A stretch of 64,000 nucleotides of DNA from Drosophila miranda (taxonomy: Eukaryota > Arthropoda > Insecta > Diptera > Drosophilidae): the NCBI RefSeq assembly GCF_003369915.1, contig NC_046675.1:12276001-12340000 (forward strand). Reading direction: 5' to 3'. A program made the position numbers and the translations under genes. Under the pieces are notes generated by a model. It ran no database searches. It was given only the letters and a program-made list of their open reading frames with translations, and was not told the DNA's origin. Below are positions 53,077-64,000 of this stretch, in pieces (the first letter of the stretch is position 1; each line of letters starts with the position of its first letter).

Positions 53077-55173
53077 TCATTGTTCCATCAGCATCTTGAG
53101 GATGCGCGCATTGTTTTGGAGAATCTTGTGGCGACTCTCGTCGATGAGCTCCTCGTACTCCACAATACTGGCATCGATCTGCATTAGTTGATCCTTCATG
53201 GGCTCTGTGGCAGAGGCAGTGAGGCTCCTCTCGCGCTTCAGCTCTGTGGCTGCCTGTGCGTAGGTGTCGCGCCACATCGTCAGCTCTAGCTGCATGGCAT
53301 CAATGTCCTCGGGTATGAAGTCCATCAGCTTGCCGAGAGGATTAACCGCCTTGGTTAGGCTCTGTATGAGATCCCGCAGATCGTTCACCTGCCTTGCTGA
53401 ACTCTGACGGGTGCCCTGATTGGGCTGAGTGACTGGCTGCTCCGCCTCGGCACTCTGTTGCACGAGCTCCTTTTGCGTTTCCAGGATCTGCTGCACCAAC
53501 CGACCCTGTGCATCGAGCTGACCCTCCAGCAGCGGCTCCTCTGCAGCGCCCTTCTCAATGTCGTGCGCGTTGGCGTCTTCGATGATCACCAGATTCTCCC
53601 CGTCATCGTCCAGGTCCCCGAAAGTCTCCAGCTTCACGTTGATGCCGGACATCTTAAGCTGATCGTTGGGCTGCAGCACAATCTCCACATTGCGACGCCG
53701 CGGGGCGCCGGGACGAGCGGAGGCTGGCCGAGCACTTGGCGGCCGCAACGAAGTGCGTGGCCGCTGATTGGTCTCCTTGGAGTTCTCTCGTGTGAGGGGA
53801 GCCGCCACTGTCCTGCCATCCTGGTTGTTGTTGGAGCCAACAGGCAGTTGGCTCGGCTCTGGCTGCTGCTGTTGCGTCTTGACCTCATTCGAGGCTGGCT
53901 GTTCTGGTTCTGCTTGGACCTGCCTCTGACTGGCACTCGAGCGTCGGCTTTTGCTGGATGATTTGCGACTCTCTGATTCAGTTGGGGGCGCTGTCAGATT
54001 GGTTTCCGTAGCAGGCTCAGCTACCGCTTCCTTGGATACTTTTGGAGATGAGGAGGGCGATGATTTCTTGGGAGCAACTTCAGGGGATGCCTTTTTGGGT
54101 GCAACTTCAGGGGATGCCTTTTTGGGTGCAACTTCAGGGGATCCTTTTTTGGGTGGAACTTCAGGGGATCCTTTTTTGGGTACAGATTCAGGTGACGATT
54201 TCTTAGGTACAACATCAGGTGATGCTTTCATGGGTACAGCCTCTGGGGATGCTTTTTTGGATACAGCTTCGGGGGATGATTTCTTGGCGATCGCTACGGG
54301 CACGGGGGACATCGTATCGCTCTCGGTTGAACCCTGCCCCTTGGCCTTCGCCTTCTGCTTCACTGGTGATGGGCTCTTCTGCTTGGAACCCTGCCGACTG
54401 GGCTTGGGGTCACCAACTGTCGCTTTGGTCTTCTTCTGAATTGGTTTTTCCTTTTCCGTTGGCGTAACACCGGATGCCAGGGCCTGGGTGGCCTTGCGCA
54501 GCTTCTGCTCTTGTGGCGAGACGCGCTTTTCCTTGACTCGCTTTGTCTCCTCTTCCTTGCCAGCAGGTGAGGTTTGCTTGCTGGAGGGTTTGGGCTCCTT
54601 TTTGGGCTTTTCCTTGGCCGGTTTGCTGGTGGCAGTGGCAGCCACCAACACCTGATCGACAGCCGTCTGCCAGTCCAAGCTCTGCTCAGCCACACTGGCC
54701 ATAGCCTGGAGCAGCTCGTTGGTTAGCTCGGGCTCTTGCCCAGCCACTATCTTGGAGGTGCGCACCTTGAGGTCCTTTTTCGTTGTTAGTTCTGTGGATG
54801 AGACGTGAATCAGTCAATAGCTTTGAGGGCACTCCTTTTCCCCATGACTCACTGATCGCATCGATCATCTTCTGCAGGAATCGTATCTTGGCCTCGCGGT
54901 CTCCTATGTTTTCGAACTGTTGCTCCTCCGTCGTGTACAAGCCCTCAAAGTTGCCCGTCTGCTTGATGAACTGCAAAGAAAAGAAGTCTTGAGGCTGAAG
55001 AAGTAAGGGGACTGGAAGGCTGGGTATCCACTTACCGAATTGAACACGTCCATTAGAAAGCGAAAGGGTGGCTTCTTCAGCAGCTTCTCCGTGAGTGGGG
55101 GCTTCTTAATATACTTACCCAAGGTCGTTTGGGTGGTCTTGATAATGGCATCCAGTTCTTGATCGGACGACAT
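53077..55173 (-). CDS. IFT54: IFT54 / TRAF3IP1 (MIP-T3), intraflagellar transport protein
   Basis: Three exons: 55173-55036, 54970-54853 and 54791-53077 (TCG|GTAAGT...TTGCAG|TTC, ATCA|GTGAGT...CCACAG|AA), encoding 656 residues. The N-terminal ~125 residues are the calponin-homology-like tubulin-binding domain of IFT54 (LGKYIKKPPLTEKLLKKPPF, then VAGQEPELTNELLQAMA). A long Lys/Ser/Pro-rich linker follows, including eight 9-residue repeats of the type SPEVAPKKA at residues 258-329. A C-terminal coiled coil lies from about 520 to the end (MDFIPEDIDAMQLELTMWRD). The protein is part of IFT-B and links IFT20 to microtubules. In flies it serves ciliated sensory neurons. The repeat array is longer and more regular than I would expect. 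Confidence 0.93.
54061..54276 (-). repeat. Coding 27 bp tandem repeat in IFT54
   Basis: Eight in-frame copies of a 27 bp unit encode SPE(A/V/S)(V/A/P)(P/S)(K/M)K(A/G/S). The three copies nearest the C-terminal side are almost identical, indicating recent expansion. Confidence 0.9.
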
Positions 55174-55460
55174 CTTCTGTGCGTTTATTTCTTTCTATTA
55201 CAAAATTCCAAATGTTTTTCCCGACTGCTGTTTGTTGGGCCACGGTCACGGTTGTCCTGACAACCAGTTAACCCATGAACCGAGGAGTCATGCGCATGCT
55301 CCTGGAAATTCCTTTGGTGAATAGAAACTCTAATGGGATCCTGGATCGTTAAGGCCAGGGACCGTAGGGATTATTTAGTTATAGTCGAGCAGAGCAAAAA
55401 AGAGACGGCAATGCAATTATTGGCTGGCTGTCAAATGCTCTTGCTTGATGGGATGCTGGA

Positions 55461-55468
55461 TATAAAAG
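55461..55468 (+). promoter_or_regulatory. TATA box in front of small basic ORF
   Basis: GATATAAAAGG is a near-perfect TATA box with a CAGTGTGTT start-site candidate about 28 bp downstream. An ATG follows at 55509. Confidence 0.5.
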
Positions 55469-55589
55469 GACGCCGATGGCAACGAAACGAGGCAGTGTGT
55501 TAGCGATCATGGTAAGAAGCAGTCCGGAAAGGAGTCTTTGAAGAGAGACAACGGTGAGGTCGCAGAGACGAAGGACTGAAGCCTCTAGG

Positions 55590-55805
55590 ATGAAGTCAAG
55601 GGCTGGCCTGCTCAAGGGATCCGCCGGCAGCGGCGATTCGCCAGTAGCGGATAAAGCGGAAAGGGAGGCAGGAAGAACCACTCACTGGAGGACAAGGCGG
55701 AAAAAGGTGATCGGTAAGAGATTGAGAAGAGGCCGAAAATTGAGAGGCTTTGAGGTAAGGGTAGGAGCCACGATGTTCAGGCTGATAGCGGGTCTGTTCA
55801 CGTAA
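55590..55805 (+). CDS. Small, very basic protein, possibly male-germline type
   Basis: A 71-codon frame starting MKSRAGLLKGSAGSGDSPVA is extremely rich in Arg and Lys (for example WRTRRKKVIGKRLRRGRKLR). The frame is open upstream to a TGA at 55539. Before that TGA, in the same frame, an ATG at 55509 begins MVRSSPERSL. The ORF therefore looks split by one in-frame TGA, or else the first ATG is a short upstream ORF. A TATA box stands 48 bp before that ATG. Compact TATA genes with tiny basic products are common among fly testis genes and protamine-like proteins. I do not recognise a homologue, and a spurious ORF is possible. Confidence 0.35.
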   Translation: MKSRAGLLKGSAGSGDSPVADKAEREAGRTTHWRTRRKKVIGKRLRRGRKLRGFEVRVGATMFRLIAGLFT

Positions 55806-56896
55806 GGTCTCAGCGGATCTGAGATATCAGATTCATTAGTCGTAGTGGTAGTGGAACTGACAGCGGATGCGTTGGAAGGTGTGGAAGACTAGCTCATCGC
55901 TCTGGAAAACAGAAGAGCATCAGAAGGCCATCGGTCAATTTATTTCTGAATTTCACTATATTCCCGATATTAGAAATAAGAGTTATAAAATAATTAATGC
56001 AAAAAAACATTGGTAATAAAACTTTATCATGTTCCAGCATATTGTGGACCACGAGGCGGCTCTAGTTGAATTCTAGTTGTGATTAAAACTTTTGGTTTTG
56101 TTCCAGCACAATTCTCACTTTATTACGATACTTTATAAAATGTTCTCTCTCTCTGTCTCATACACAACGCGACTTGGCTCAGATATGAATGGGTTTCGTA
56201 GAGGATTGCACACAGATTGGTATAGATTTTGCAGTTGCGGTTTTTAATACTCTTTCGAAAGCTAACGAATAAATTACATTTACACAGTAGTTATTATGTG
56301 GTTATAGCTGGGTAGCCAATTTCTCGATCAGCGTAGCCAAAACGGAGCAGCAGACAGACTATATACAATTAACATTAATAATTCTCATAACTAAAATTAT
56401 ACACAGTGCGATATTAAAGCTAAAGTCGTACACAAAAGAAAATAAACATAATTGGGTAGGAGCAGGAGGGGTGGTAGGGGTATGGGGCATGGGGTATAGA
56501 CAGAAGGGGGCAGGTCAGACCTTGCAAGCAAATTGGCGGCAATTACGAAGGGCTGACACAATATAAGATCAAAATACAACATGGACAACAAAAGGGCCTT
56601 GTCATCGCACTACAGGTTTGTATAGCGCAGCGCTTACGATTAGTTATAGTTATGCTTTATCGTAGTATATATATAGTAATAGGTATACGGTATAAGGTAT
56701 TAGGTATAGAGTAGGGTAAGGTATGTGTACTGCTTGTCGATATAGATAACATTCATATATAGTACGTATATTACATTTAGAGTACGCTGCATTCCGTGCG
56801 CGGCAATTAAAAACAATTTGTAAAATTAACTCTCAGTTGAATTTAGGCCAGTCTCAATCCCAGCGACTGCTGCTGCTGCTGCTGCAGCTGCAGCTG

Positions 56897-58782
56897 CTAC
56901 AACTCAAAGAAGTCATCCTGCTGCTTCTCGAGACGCTTCAGCGAGTTTTGAACGCGACGCGTTTGGGTTGTGTTCAACAGCTGCGCCGTGTCCGAGTTCC
57001 CGCTGCCCGTCGAACTGTGTCGCTGGTACTGGGGCGGACGTTCATTGTTGTTCTTGTAGGAGTTGTTTAGCGGATTGCGGCGCTGTGGAAACACATCAGC
57101 ACTGGCGCTGATGCAGATATCTGCATCACTCTGACTGCTGACCAGACTGCAAGGGAGAAACGAAACCAAAGGAATCAGTATGGAATTCAAAATGGAAAGG
57201 TCTATAATCTGTTGGCTTACTCCTTGGAACGCTCGACATATTTGCGCGACTCGGAAATGGTGTTGTCGATCTTATTGAGGAAGTCGTTCATGCACTTGCG
57301 GTTCTCCTCCTCGGGCGTCATGGCCGCCACCGAGTCCAGGGACTTGCTCTGCTTGCTGCCGCACGCACTGTGATTGTGCATCATGGCCGGATCCTCGTCG
57401 CTGGCCTGCACCAGCAGCTCGCCAGCAATCGAGTATGGACGTTGCGGTTGCTGCTGTGTGCTAGAGCGCACGCTCGCTGCGGAGCCGCTTGTGTTGCAGC
57501 TGCTGCTGCTGCCTCCATTGCTGCTACTGCCACTGCTGCCGCTGCTGCCACTGCTACTGCTGCTGCTGTTCATGAAGTTGTTGGCTTGCACCAGGTTATT
57601 GGCATTCTGCTGCGCCTCGCGCTGCACATTTACATCGGGTGTGCCCGGAGGTGTGGCCAGGACATCAAACGCAGCAATTGAATCGGCGCCGCCCACCTGC
57701 GGATAGTAGGGCGAGTTCTTTTCGACGGGCACCAGCAGGAATTGACGCAAGAACAGGCTGTCCGAGGCAAAGAGCCGGTTAGCGCGGCGTATTTGTTCCG
57801 TCTGAAACACGATAGATATGTGGACATATTAGTATCACTCAATCCACTCAATTATTGGCAATTGCATCAACGACAGCTGATTGATTGATTGATCGATCGA
57901 TCGGCGGTACGCTTGATGGATGCCTACTGCTAATCGTATGGATTCGCTGTCTTGTCTGTCCGCCTGCATATACGGACAATGGTGTCAAGTCAAGTCAAGC
58001 CGAGTCCACTGGCTCTTTGGGGGCTGTACAACAATTATTATGATGGCTCTAATCATTAGAGATGCTCTGGGCCTCAGTACTAGCTAAATATTGGCCCAGT
58101 TGCTGGCTAAACAGCTCAGTTCCCATTGTGGACATAAATCATATGCAGCAATCTGTCAAGTCGAGAATTTTTAAAACATTTGGCTGCAGTATGCCCAGCG
58201 ATAACGCGGCTGATAAATATCTAGACACCTGCCAGTCCCTTTCCTCGTGTCTGTCTGACTTTCTGTCCTGTTTTGTTTGCCCAGTCGCTAGACGACTTAT
58301 CACATCTCCCACATATGCTGCTCCTACAGGTGTGCAGGTGTGCTGGCGTGCTGGCGTGGGGGGTGTTGTTCGCTCGTAAATTAGACGGACCGAACAATGG
58401 CACGGCACTGAGTGAAGGAAGGGACCCACTCGCAGACATTGAGTGGGTTGCTGTTGCCGTGGCTGGGCTCGTGTGGAGTTGCTGGGGCAACATTGCGATT
58501 ATTAAATCAATAAAAATCTAATTTCATGGAGTTGCCATTTAAAATTTAAAGGTCTTGCGTGAACACAACGGCATGTGGGTCATCCCTTGGCTCGGAAGAA
58601 CTTACCGTGCAGCCATATTTCAGAGCTATACCCTGCAGTGTGTCCGTCTTCTCAACGATGTGCCGTATTAGGGTCTCGTTGTTCCGCATGCTGTTGCAGC
58701 AGGTGCTGCCGTAGCGCTTGAGGGTGCGCGAGGAGTCGCGTATTGATTGCTTCTCGTTGAACATGAATTCCGTGTCATCCAT
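56897..58782 (-). CDS. LysM-domain protein (LYSMD1/2-like)
   Basis: Three coding exons: 58782-58606, 57801-57221 and 57146-56897 (ACG|GTAAGT...TTTCAG|ACG, GGA|GTAAGC...TTGCAG|T), giving 335 residues. The LysM domain spans exons 1 and 2 (RHIVEKTDTLQGIALKYGCT joined to EQIRRANRLFASDSLFLRQF). The ATG at 58782 is the first in-frame one after an acceptor (TTCTTGCAG) at 58807. An upstream exon could add residues in other isoforms. The middle is a Ser/Gly run encoded by CTG/CAG-type triplets. The C-terminus has a conserved helix (TRRVQNSLKRLEKQQDDFFE) seen in LYSMD1/2. There is no signal peptide or TM, so it is cytosolic or nuclear. Its function is unknown in flies. LysM here need not bind peptidoglycan. 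Confidence 0.88.
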
Positions 58783-59346
58783 ATCGGGCACGATCTCTTG
58801 AAACTGCAAGAATAGACATAGGCATAACGTTGTTTAGAAAGTTGCATTTATTTTCGATTCTCATGTGATGTCATGGCCACAACGTAACACCCAACCCACA
58901 CCCCCACACACACTCTTACATCGACTAGTATGTGATTTGGAGTGCCACCGATTTCCGCCTTAATTAATTTGTGCACTCACCCGAGGGCGCTCCTAGGCGC
59001 CTATGCAACACCCCGTACGGTGTCAAGCGGTAACTGTTACTCCAGCCCCACACTGCCGAACGAACCCACACAGCTGCAGTCCCCTCCCCCGTCCAGAGAC
59101 CACCTCCAAAGCAACTTTTCAAATACGAACCACAGAAGCCCAACGCCTTTTACTTTTCACTGGCCTCCCTCTCTCCGCTGGCAGCACTTTCAATTTTGCA
59201 AATTCGCGACGTTATTTACCCAGCTAGATACATACGTATGACGAAAGCACACGCGTCGTCTCTTTGTGCCGTCCCATATATAGTAATTTTTTGTAATTTT
59301 GCTGTGATTTTCTGTTTTCTGTTTACTACGTGTTTACACTTACAGC

Positions 59347-59357
59347 CAGTGTGACCC
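59347..59357 (-). promoter_or_regulatory. Motif 1 promoter element of the LysM gene
   Basis: CAGTGTGACCC is Motif 1 on the minus strand. It is followed by AAATACACCG, resembling the Motif 1/Motif 6 pairs in front of Ada2b and the CUE gene. It lies about 570 bp upstream of the LysM start codon, consistent with a 5'UTR intron. Confidence 0.5.
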
Positions 59358-59599
59358 TCCAAATACACCGTAAATATAGCGATGAGAAAAACGAACTTAG
59401 CCCACTAAACCCCCCTGCATTTAAACAGGTGAGCCCCGGAAAACAATTCGGTTTGTAAGTTATTCTTGGGCCTTACCCTTACCCTTTTTCTTTACTAACT
59501 AAAAGACAAGGATATCTATCAGCTGAACTGCGCTAAAGTCCCTCAAGTTTCACCATTTTCGTGGAGTGTTTTTTAACAATGGTCTACAATGGGTTAATC

Positions 59600-59790
59600 C
59601 TTCTCTGCCCATGACTAGCAAACATTTTCCTCGATTTTGATCTTCGGTCGAATATTACTGGCTAGCTAGAACCCTCAACCCTAAACACATAATTTTATCC
59701 GATAGGTGCATCAATTTCCTACAAGATGTGCTAATTTTAAGGCCTCTCTTTCGTTTAAACAAAAGAGGACAATAAAAAACAATTGCACAT
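59600..59790 (-). repeat. Dispersed repeat, copy D (partial)
   Basis: Matches the outer part of copy C: TTTTCCTCGATTTTGAT, CGAATATTACTGGCTAGCTA, GAACCCTCAACCCT, ATAATTTTATCCGAT, CAATTTCCTACAAGAT. The inner half of the element is missing. Confidence 0.65.
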
Positions 59791-62700
59791 CGAAGCGTAA
59801 TGACGGTGCTGCCACATGTCAGCAATGATGGCGCGCTTTTGAATTGGCAGTGGTCTGTGCGCGCGCGTTGTTATTGTTGCCTTTGTCTCAACAACAGACT
59901 TTGTTGCTAATTGTCTTTGGCTGTGGTTGCTTTGGGTAACTTTTTCACGTGATCCGCCGCCGTCTACGTAAACATCTTTTAATGTATTGTATATATTTAG
60001 TCAGGTTCGAACCTGTTTGAACAAAGCAAGTCGGCCAACAACAGAGCACAGCTGCTGATGGTGCTGCTGCTACTGCCGTTGAGCCTGCTGCTGCAGCAAA
60101 TATTGAAATTAGTGGACGACGTGCCGGCGATTGTTAATTAACATGTGACTGTATTTATAACTGATATCTGAGCCCCAGCGTATGCGCAATATTTGTGCAT
60201 TATTGCAGCTGCAATGGCCTGGCCCAGACCGGCTGTGGGCAATTACTTCCTTGGGCAACTATTTGCATTACGATTTGCCAGCGGGAGCTGGAGCCTGCTG
60301 GCTGTTAAGGTCAACAGCAACAAGTTGTGCTTAGCTCTGATCAAATGTTTCTTGTCTGCAGCTCTCTGTTTGTGCTCATACTCTTATTTATGTTTGGCAA
60401 ATATTTTGCTGATAAGCTTTACCGATAACACCCGCTCACACACTCTCAGCTCTGCCTGCCCCCTATATGATTGTATCTCGACGATCTAATACAAAAGAGG
60501 CGCGAAATTAAACGAATAGAAAACGGTCATTGACATGCTTTGACATGCTATGCCACTCGTTCTAACAGGTGGGGGAAGGGGCCAGGGGGGCAAGGGGACT
60601 CCCCCGGTGAAAGCACTCTTCAAATTTGCAATTCCAGGCACAATAAACCATACACACCTGAGTAACAATCACAACACGAGCACACGTCTGCCTCTACCTC
60701 TGTTTCGAGGGGATATCTTTTATTATTTTTTGCGTTTATTGATGCAAAAATTAATGTTAAATGGCACTTTTGGCACATTGGCTCTAAAAGAAGCCGCCTG
60801 TAAATCTCCGCCCAGACAGTGCGATCTGGGATGCTAAAATTAAAACATCAGACATGCTTCGGTGGCTCCTCTGTGCATCTGAGTCACTCGTGGGGGGGAA
60901 CAAACCATTGTCCAAGAATGAATTTAGAGAAGGTCACTTCACTCCCTGATCGGAGCCATAAATTAGCCACAGACTGTGTCAGAGCAACTAAATTGTGAGC
61001 TCATAAATTTAATGATATCGCTTCTAATCTATTTCAATTTGTTGCTTTTCAACGAGTAGCTGCTCGCGCAGCTGGCTCAAATTTATGGAATTGTGCAAGC
61101 GCACAAAAATTATAACCGAAGGTTAAACTTAAGTAACCAAACGAATAGACAGTCAGACAGAGAGACAGTCAGCCAGCTGCCACTATCTTTAGTATTAATT
61201 AAAACTTCCAAATAGGGAAATTGCAAATTGATAAACACAGCAACAGAACAGAACAGTACAAATCAGAGACAGCCAAAAACAATTTGTACTACGTGACTGA
61301 GAAATAAGAAGCTCCAAATATCTATTCAGATATTGCGTATATCTGGGAGGCATTCCCCGCGACACTATCTGGAGCATTGGTTAATGGCGGAAAATACTGG
61401 TAAAGAGAATTCTTTGTAGACACGATACGCCGGGAGACTCGTGATTTCTTGCGAATTTCGTGTCACTTGTTAATAAATATTGACCTTAAGATAGATGTGG
61501 CTCTTGCAGATGATTCAGACACTGCTAACACTCCCATTATATGTTGGGTCGTGACTGTTCTGCAGATAGTGATTTCCTATCAATGTGTAAACACTGCCTA
61601 CCCATCATCACTCTTGTTTGAGGCTACCAATCCTTGTCACAAATACCGCGAAAAGCACATCCTTTCATGTCACTCAACCGCCCGCCCGCCCGGCAACGCA
61701 CTCATTTGCTTATCAGGGAATTAGCTGGAAAGTCCCTAAAGAATTTCTACTTTGTAATACCCCCGGGGTCTGGGGTCTTAAAGTGTCCGCGTCAAGTGTT
61801 CCGAGTCTTAAGGGGTCTTTTCATTCAAGTTTATTTATATTTCTTGATAAATTTAATGGATGGGCTGCGCTCTTCTTCGTTCAGTCGTTGCCTGGTAAAT
61901 GACTGAAGTTGTTGCCTGATTTTGTGGCTAGCTAAGGTGTCTAGCCGCCTGTTGACTCCCCCTTGACCAAGGCCAAGTGCAGTGAATACAGTCTGTCATT
62001 CAGTTACAACAATTATTGATTGTATTTCCCATAATATCTAAGATTTTTGTTGTTTGCCCTACGTGCACTTTACTACGTATACGGGTGTGTATTTATCAAC
62101 GTGACATTTTATGATATTCAAAAAATAAAGAGCTGATACTAAAGAAATGCATAAGAATGCTGTCCATGAGTGGGGTTGCACCCTTTAATCAGTTGGGGTA
62201 GAAATTTGAATAACTTTAACTCAGTTTTTGGACCCTCAGGGTTTCCATATTTCATGATCGCAAATATACCCGACTAATAGGTATGCAATAAGACTCTACA
62301 CGTGTACTTTTTCCTTCTGGGGTACAAAGCTATTAAAATTGAATACAGAAAGAGTCTTTCTTTAGGAATTCCCAAGATAAAAGAGTCCCGTCCCAGTCCA
62401 GATACTCATTATTAAGTGATCCACATAGATGCTGTCATCAGTGGGAACTTCCGCACAGGCAGTAATGAGGCTTCTCTTCCGTCATGTACTCGTTTGCACC
62501 AGAAACAACCGCCGGTGTATTATGGACTCTCTTTTTCTGTCTTGTGTGGCTAATAAGCCCGGGGTTTTATAAAGTTTCCGTGAGTTTTTGTGGTTTTTGC
62601 GGTAGATACGACACAGATTTGTCATACAAAATATTCCCCAGAGAGCACACGACTAGTCTAGTACGAATTAATGTCGGGTACAAGAACCCTTGGACTGAGA

Positions 62701-64000
62701 CGGAGACTGAGACTATAGAGACTGTCGCGTTTTTAAGTTTTTGTTGTTTTGTTCCTTAACGACTCTCTGCACTTGAGCGAATGATTGATTGTTCGCTTGG
62801 TTTCATAATAGTACATATGTATGTATGTGATTGTCATTAAAACATCTGGGAAGCCATCAAGTGACTATCAATATGATTTATTCAACCATTAATTATATAT
62901 ATTTGAGTTCTTTATGTTCTTGTTTTTGCGCTCGTATTGCTTTTATTAAATGGAAGACCGCCGCCAGTCCGTCCAGAGTCAGAGTATTTTCCGAGTGACA
63001 AGTGATCGGCAGATAAGATTGTAGCCATTGTTCAAAGTATCGCCCGAACCATAGGACCATAGGAGAGTGCGAGAGAGTACAACGGGTGCAGCCTTCCTTT
63101 TTTATTTTATGATCAATTTATGGTATAATACAAGATATACTACATACAATACATGTATGTGCCGGAAAATAACCTACAAACAAAGGCTTTTTTTGTGGGA
63201 AACAAAAGACTTGAAGTATCAGCCTATACTATATAATAACGCGCTATCGGTTTTCGTCTAAGAGTCAAGGCTAATGCCGTTCGATATCTCTAGAAAATAC
63301 TACAAAATATCGTCTGATTCTGTTCATTCCCACACAAAATGCTGACTTATCATTTGTTACTCCCATTTTGTTTTTTTTCTTTCGAATCACAATCAAAACA
63401 ATTCGAGCCATATCAGCCATAGATTTCTTAGAGCTCAATTCGAACCGGTTGTGCGGACAAAAGATAAACTTTATATATAGAAAATCCGTAATCCGTAATC
63501 AGAAATAACCCCCAAGGAAAAATATATTAAAATAATACCCCGAAAAAAATAAACAAAGATAGAACCCAAAACCAGTCTTTGAGCTGCAAAGACATTGCAA
63601 TGTGAAGTAGAAACTTGATGATAATTATCCAATCCAAGAGATGGCAGCTTCGAAGATCTGATGATCGGTTGACTCACAATTTTGGCATTCCCCAAGATGC
63701 GGCAGCGGTTTATGGGGGTCTTTGGGGGGCTTTCACGCGTCTCAAAGTAGGTTTTTTTCAATTCCTGGCTGGTAATTTGTAAATTTTATGTGGAACGGCC
63801 TTGGAAACTTTTGAAAGTACACATGATACACATTTCTCTTTCGACATAACTTTGAATAAGTGCGGTTTTTGGGATAGATTCAATATTGAATATTATGGAA
63901 ATCGAACTACGAAAATGTCCATCCCAGAAACACCTAGACTAAGGTTGGTTATCCGAATAAATCGAGTACTTACTTATTCGAAACAGAAACCAAGTCAGAA

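Larger units (their letters stand above)
55174..56896. other. Spacer between IFT54 and the LysM gene
   Basis: Apart from the small TATA-driven ORF at 55590-55805, nothing gene-like is seen. The right part (about 55950-56896) is AT-rich and probably includes the 3'UTR of the LysM gene. A TATAGGTATAC-type degenerate repeat lies at 56660-56730, and CTG triplets at 56869-56899. Confidence 0.45.
58807..64000. other. 5' region of the LysM gene and gene-poor DNA
   Basis: An untranslated first exon of the LysM gene probably lies near 59222-59340 (donor AGCTGG|GTAAAT, minus strand), behind the Motif 1 element at 59347. Right of this I see no gene. 60-64 kb holds short chance frames, GA/CA-poor AT-rich DNA, and a dispersed-repeat copy at 59600-59790. 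Confidence 0.45.

Noticed and set aside
54021-54280. CRISPR-like array of regularly spaced repeats
   Set aside because: The 27 bp periodicity is contiguous, in frame and coding within IFT54, in a eukaryotic genome.
57370-57706. Plus-strand Ala- or Leu-rich frames opposite the LysM gene
   Set aside because: Produced by the CTG/CAG triplet run that encodes the Ser/Gly stretch on the minus strand.

Overview
This window is Drosophila nuclear DNA. Its proteins are close to, but clearly diverged from, those of D. melanogaster: Su(Hw), Ada2b, DNA polymerase iota, RPB9, corazonin and IFT54 are all recognisable. Genes have short GT-AG introns and CAAC/AAAATGG-type start contexts. Housekeeping promoters carry the fly core elements Motif 1 (GGTCACACT) and Motif 6 (GGTATATTT). 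Intergenic DNA is rich in simple repeats. The divergence, together with a dispersed ~0.8 kb repeat present in four copies, suggests a species outside the melanogaster subgroup, perhaps the obscura group. The species call is inference.

Layout. At 1-171 (-) is the start of a secreted-protein gene cut by the window edge. From 172 to 13515 is gene-poor DNA with many microsatellites. A single-exon leucine-rich-repeat membrane protein follows (13516-15153, +). From 15326 to about 26560 is a second gene-poor stretch with an AT-rich core. At 26.6-29.0 kb lies a mobile or decayed zone: a CGATA/ATCGAT cluster, a dispersed repeat, and fragments of an aldehyde dehydrogenase gene and a DEAD-box helicase gene side by side. 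Next are a BTB/BACK-like gene (-), DNA polymerase iota (+), Ada2b (-), a non-LTR retrotransposon remnant, and a CUE-domain gene (-). That last gene is followed after 6 nt by a second ORF whose N-terminus looks like a PCNA-binding peptide. A repeat-filled gap at 42.3-43.1 kb separates this block from a second one: corazonin (-), an SLC46-like transporter (-), RPB9 (-), su(Hw) (+), IFT54 (-), a small basic TATA-driven ORF (+), and a LysM-domain gene (-). From 58.8 to 64.0 kb is the 5' region of the LysM gene plus gene-poor DNA.

The genes do not form one pathway. Several are chromatin, transcription or DNA-damage factors (Ada2b in SAGA, Su(Hw) at insulators, RPB9 in Pol II, Pol iota in lesion bypass). 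The others serve neuropeptide signalling, solute transport and cilium assembly. RPB9 and su(Hw) are divergent, as are the BTB gene and Pol iota. su(Hw) and IFT54 converge with 312 bp between their stop codons.

Exon boundaries were worked out by hand from splice consensus and reading-frame continuity. Every multi-exon model given closes in frame. Untranslated exons and promoters are less certain.
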